Below are positions 5,140-7,123 of a stretch of 7,123 nucleotides of DNA, piece after piece. The number at the start of each line of letters is the position of its first letter. Positions within the stretch are counted from its first letter, which is position 1. The notes under the pieces are model-generated. The model saw only the letters and a list, made by a program, of their open reading frames with translations. It did not search any database and was not told the DNA's origin. The stretch comes from Gammaproteobacteria bacterium (GTDB lineage: Bacteria; Pseudomonadota; Gammaproteobacteria; UBA9339). The position numbers and the translations under genes are program-made. The stretch is taken from contig JAHIYS010000158.1 in NCBI GenBank assembly GCA_018814965.1, positions 1 to 7,123 on the forward strand, in the 5' to 3' direction.

Positions 5140-6456
5140 TCAACTCTTTTTACGCCCGATACAATAATATTCTATTCCCAAATCTTTCATCTGGTTAGGA
5201 CTAAATAAATTACGACCATCAAAAATAACTGGGCGCTGTAATTTAGTTTTTATTAACTCAAAATCTGGTTTACGAAAATCATCCCACTCGGTAACAATCA
5301 CTAAAACATCAGCATTGTCTAAAGCTTCCTCTTTGGTTTTACATAATTTAAAATCATTACGTTTACCATAAATTCTCTCTGCCTCATCCATCGCGACCGG
5401 GTCAAAAGCTTGAACTTTAGCGCCAACACGCCATAAAGACTCAAGCAAGACTTTACTAGGAGCATCCCTCATATCATCAGTATTAGGCTTAAATGAAAGA
5501 CCCCATAAAGCAATAACCTTGCCCTCTAAATCAGTAAAATATTTCTTTAATCGATTAAAAACCAAATGTTTTTGACGTAAATTTATATTTTCAACCGCAT
5601 TAAACAGTGGCGACTCAAGCCCATACTCACGTGCCATCCAGACCAAAGCACTAACATCTTTTGGAAAACAAGAACCACCATAGCCGCAACCAGCTTGTAA
5701 AAAATTATAGCCAATACGGGAATCGCTTCCAATCCCCTCTCTAACTTTCTCAACATCAGCATCAAATTTTTCAGCAAACTGAGCAATCTCATTAATAAAA
5801 CTGATTTTTGTAGCCAAAAATGCATTAGCGGCATATTTTGACAATTCTGCAGAATGCACATCCATTAAAACTATCTTTGTAGGCAAAGATTCGTATAAAT
5901 TGCACATCTTCTTAAAAACCTCGTCATTCTCAGCGCCAATAATAATTCGATCTGATTTCATAAAATCTTGAACCGCATCCCCTTGCTTTAAAAACTCAGG
6001 GTTTGAAACTACATCAAAACCAATATCTACCTGGCGCTTATCTAACTCTTTTTGAATAATTGCTTTTACTTTATCACCAGTACCAACCGGCACCGTTGAT
6101 TTATTGATAACAACAGCATGACGCTTTAAATTTTGTCCAATATCTCTAGCCACTGTATAAACATACTGCAGATCTGCTGAACCATCACCTGATGACGGGG
6201 TACCAACCGCAATAAATAAATAATCGCCATGATCGATCCCCATAATCGTATCGGTAGTAAAAACTATTTTTTTAGCAGCAAGATTTTTAGTTAATAATTC
6301 ATCTAAACCACGCTCATAAATAGGAGATTTACCCTGCTTAATCATATTAATTTTATCGGCATTGGTATCAACGCATACCACATCATGTCCAATTTCAGCT
6401 AAACATATTCCAGTAACCAAACCAACGTAACCAGTACCAAAGACAGTAATTTTCAT
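5140..6456 (-). CDS. ugd: UDP-glucose 6-dehydrogenase
   Basis: The enzyme oxidises UDP-glucose to UDP-glucuronate with two NAD+, in the cytosol, for capsule, LPS or other surface sugars. From the ATG at 6456 it has 438 residues, the usual size. The N-terminal NAD-binding Rossmann fold opens with KITVFGTGYVGLVTG, and GTPSSGDGSADLQYV (85-99) follows. The central domain has NAFLATKISFINE with the catalytic lysine K217. The active-site loop GGSCFPKD carries the nucleophile C263, plus K266 and D267. The C-terminal UDP-binding domain includes WGLSFKPNTDDMRDAPS (about 318-334) and VTEWDDF. All catalytic residues are present. An ATG two codons earlier (6462) is possible, but GAGG lies one base from it and seven bases from 6456, which favours 6456; family members also commonly begin MKI. 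It lies 37 bases after galE and 31 bases before the acyltransferase. A close relative using another UDP-sugar cannot be excluded. Confidence 0.96.
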   Translation of the reverse strand: MKITVFGTGYVGLVTGICLAEIGHDVVCVDTNADKINMIKQGKSPIYERGLDELLTKNLAAKKIVFTTDTIMGIDHGDYLFIAVGTPSSGDGSADLQYVYTVARDIGQNLKRHAVVINKSTVPVGTGDKVKAIIQKELDKRQVDIGFDVVSNPEFLKQGDAVQDFMKSDRIIIGAENDEVFKKMCNLYESLPTKIVLMDVHSAELSKYAANAFLATKISFINEIAQFAEKFDADVEKVREGIGSDSRIGYNFLQAGCGYGGSCFPKDVSALVWMAREYGLESPLFNAVENINLRQKHLVFNRLKKYFTDLEGKVIALWGLSFKPNTDDMRDAPSKVLLESLWRVGAKVQAFDPVAMDEAERIYGKRNDFKLCKTKEEALDNADVLVIVTEWDDFRKPDFELIKTKLQRPVIFDGRNLFSPNQMKDLGIEYYCIGRKKS

Positions 6457-6468
6457 TGTCATACCTCT
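6457..6468 (-). promoter_or_regulatory. Ribosome site deciding the ugd start
   Basis: On the minus strand AGAGG (6468-6464) is followed by TATGACA and then ATG at 6456, a 7-base spacing. The earlier ATG at 6462 would be only one base from the site, too close for normal initiation. This supports starting Ugd at MKITVFG. Confidence 0.6.
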
Positions 6469-6493
6469 TTATAATAAAATTATGATTCCTAAC

Positions 6494-7123
6494 CTAACGA
6501 TTTTCCCATTGCCAAGCATGCTTTACAATTGTTGCTAAATCAGAATATTTTGGATGCCAATTTAATTCTTGTTTGGCTATTGTAGCATCAGCAACTAATA
6601 CCGTAGGATCCCCTGGCCTTCTTGGGGCATTGATAATGCCAACATCCTTCCCGGTAACTTTCCTAACAGAATTAATAACCTCAAGCACCGAACAACCCTC
6701 CCCGCTGCCAAGATTATAAAACTTACTGATTTGTTGCCCATCTAATAAAGCACCCAATGCTAATACATGTGCCTTACATAAATCAACTACATGAATATAA
6801 TCTCTGATACAAGTACCATCTTTGGTAGAATAATCATCACCAAAAACCTTAATATTCTTATATTTTCCCGATGCAACCTGCAACAGCAAAGGGATTAAAT
6901 GGGTTTCAGGGTTATGCCGCTCACCAACTCTTCCCAACAAATCAGCGCCTGCAGCATTAAAATAACGTAGACTCACTGATTTTAAACCATACACCTGATC
7001 ATAATCTCGTAAAATCTCTTCAAAAAATAATTTTGACCGTCCGTATGGATTTAATGGATTTTTGAGATGATTAACATCGATAGGGATAGTTTGTGGCTGG
7101 CCATAAATGGCTGCTGAAGAGGA
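6494..7123 (-). CDS. galE: UDP-glucose 4-epimerase, C-terminal part (5' end beyond right edge)
   Basis: GalE interconverts UDP-glucose and UDP-galactose with bound NAD+, in the cytosol, for the Leloir pathway and surface sugars. The visible 209 residues lack about 120 at the start compared with the E. coli enzyme. The first visible residues are SSSAAIYG, the SDR motif whose third serine is catalytic. NPYGRSK follows, with the catalytic Y27 and K31 (fragment numbering). Then come the family blocks SLRYFNAAGAD, GERHNPETHLIPLLLQVA, the sugar-binding stretch FGDDYSTKDGT plus CIRDYIHVVDL, YNLGSGEG and the late PRRPGDP. The frame is open to the right edge, so the GTG at 6994 is an internal valine, not a start. 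It ends 37 bases before ugd and appears to be the first visible gene of a galE-ugd-acyltransferase operon. Epimerases acting on other UDP-hexoses share these motifs, but GalE is the best call. Confidence 0.95.
   Translation of the reverse strand, partial: SSSAAIYGQPQTIPIDVNHLKNPLNPYGRSKLFFEEILRDYDQVYGLKSVSLRYFNAAGADLLGRVGERHNPETHLIPLLLQVASGKYKNIKVFGDDYSTKDGTCIRDYIHVVDLCKAHVLALGALLDGQQISKFYNLGSGEGCSVLEVINSVRKVTGKDVGIINAPRRPGDPTVLVADATIAKQELNWHPKYSDLATIVKHAWQWENR

Noticed and set aside
6494..6994. Epimerase starting at the GTG at 6994
   Set aside because: The frame continues upstream to the window edge with the catalytic SSSA and YxxxK motifs, so this GTG is an internal valine.

Overview
The window is AT-rich and gene-dense, and every gene reads leftward on the minus strand. 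HtpG, an AGPAT-type acyltransferase, UDP-glucose 6-dehydrogenase and UDP-glucose 4-epimerase are all of ordinary bacterial type. The low G+C, the HtpG sequence and the short intergenic repeats of the 'GTCATTGCGAGC...GCAATCCAGG' kind suggest a gammaproteobacterium, perhaps a host-associated Legionellales/Coxiella-like lineage. That placement is inference; the sequence shows no marker gene.

Right part (7123 to 4380): a probable envelope or surface-polysaccharide operon. The C-terminal two thirds of galE enters from the right edge, then ugd follows after about 37 bp, then a plsC-like acyltransferase after 31 bp. GalE interconverts UDP-glucose and UDP-galactose, Ugd oxidises UDP-glucose to UDP-glucuronate, and the acyltransferase supplies membrane lipid. 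Together they look like nucleotide-sugar supply plus lipid synthesis for the cell envelope.

Centre (4379 to 1875): htpG, the bacterial Hsp90, is intact. It has its own probable extended -10 promoter and is flanked on both sides by one copy each of a short palindromic intergenic repeat (2235-2281 and 4273-4305). A 426-base stretch without a gene follows htpG.

Left part (1874 to 1): the accessory and most interesting section. First comes an unrecognised exported protein with a signal peptide, beta-rich Ig-like segments, a late hydrophobic segment and an alanine-rich tail. It is followed by two consecutive small genes, the second cut by the window edge. Both begin with a 15-residue leader of the double-glycine type (MNILTNSEIKKVAGG and MKVLNEKEVFAVCGG) used for export and processing by peptidase-C39 ABC transporters. 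The predicted mature parts are unlike each other and unlike any bacteriocin I recognise. No transporter, modification enzyme or immunity gene lies in the window, so the system, if it is one, continues to the left or is encoded elsewhere.
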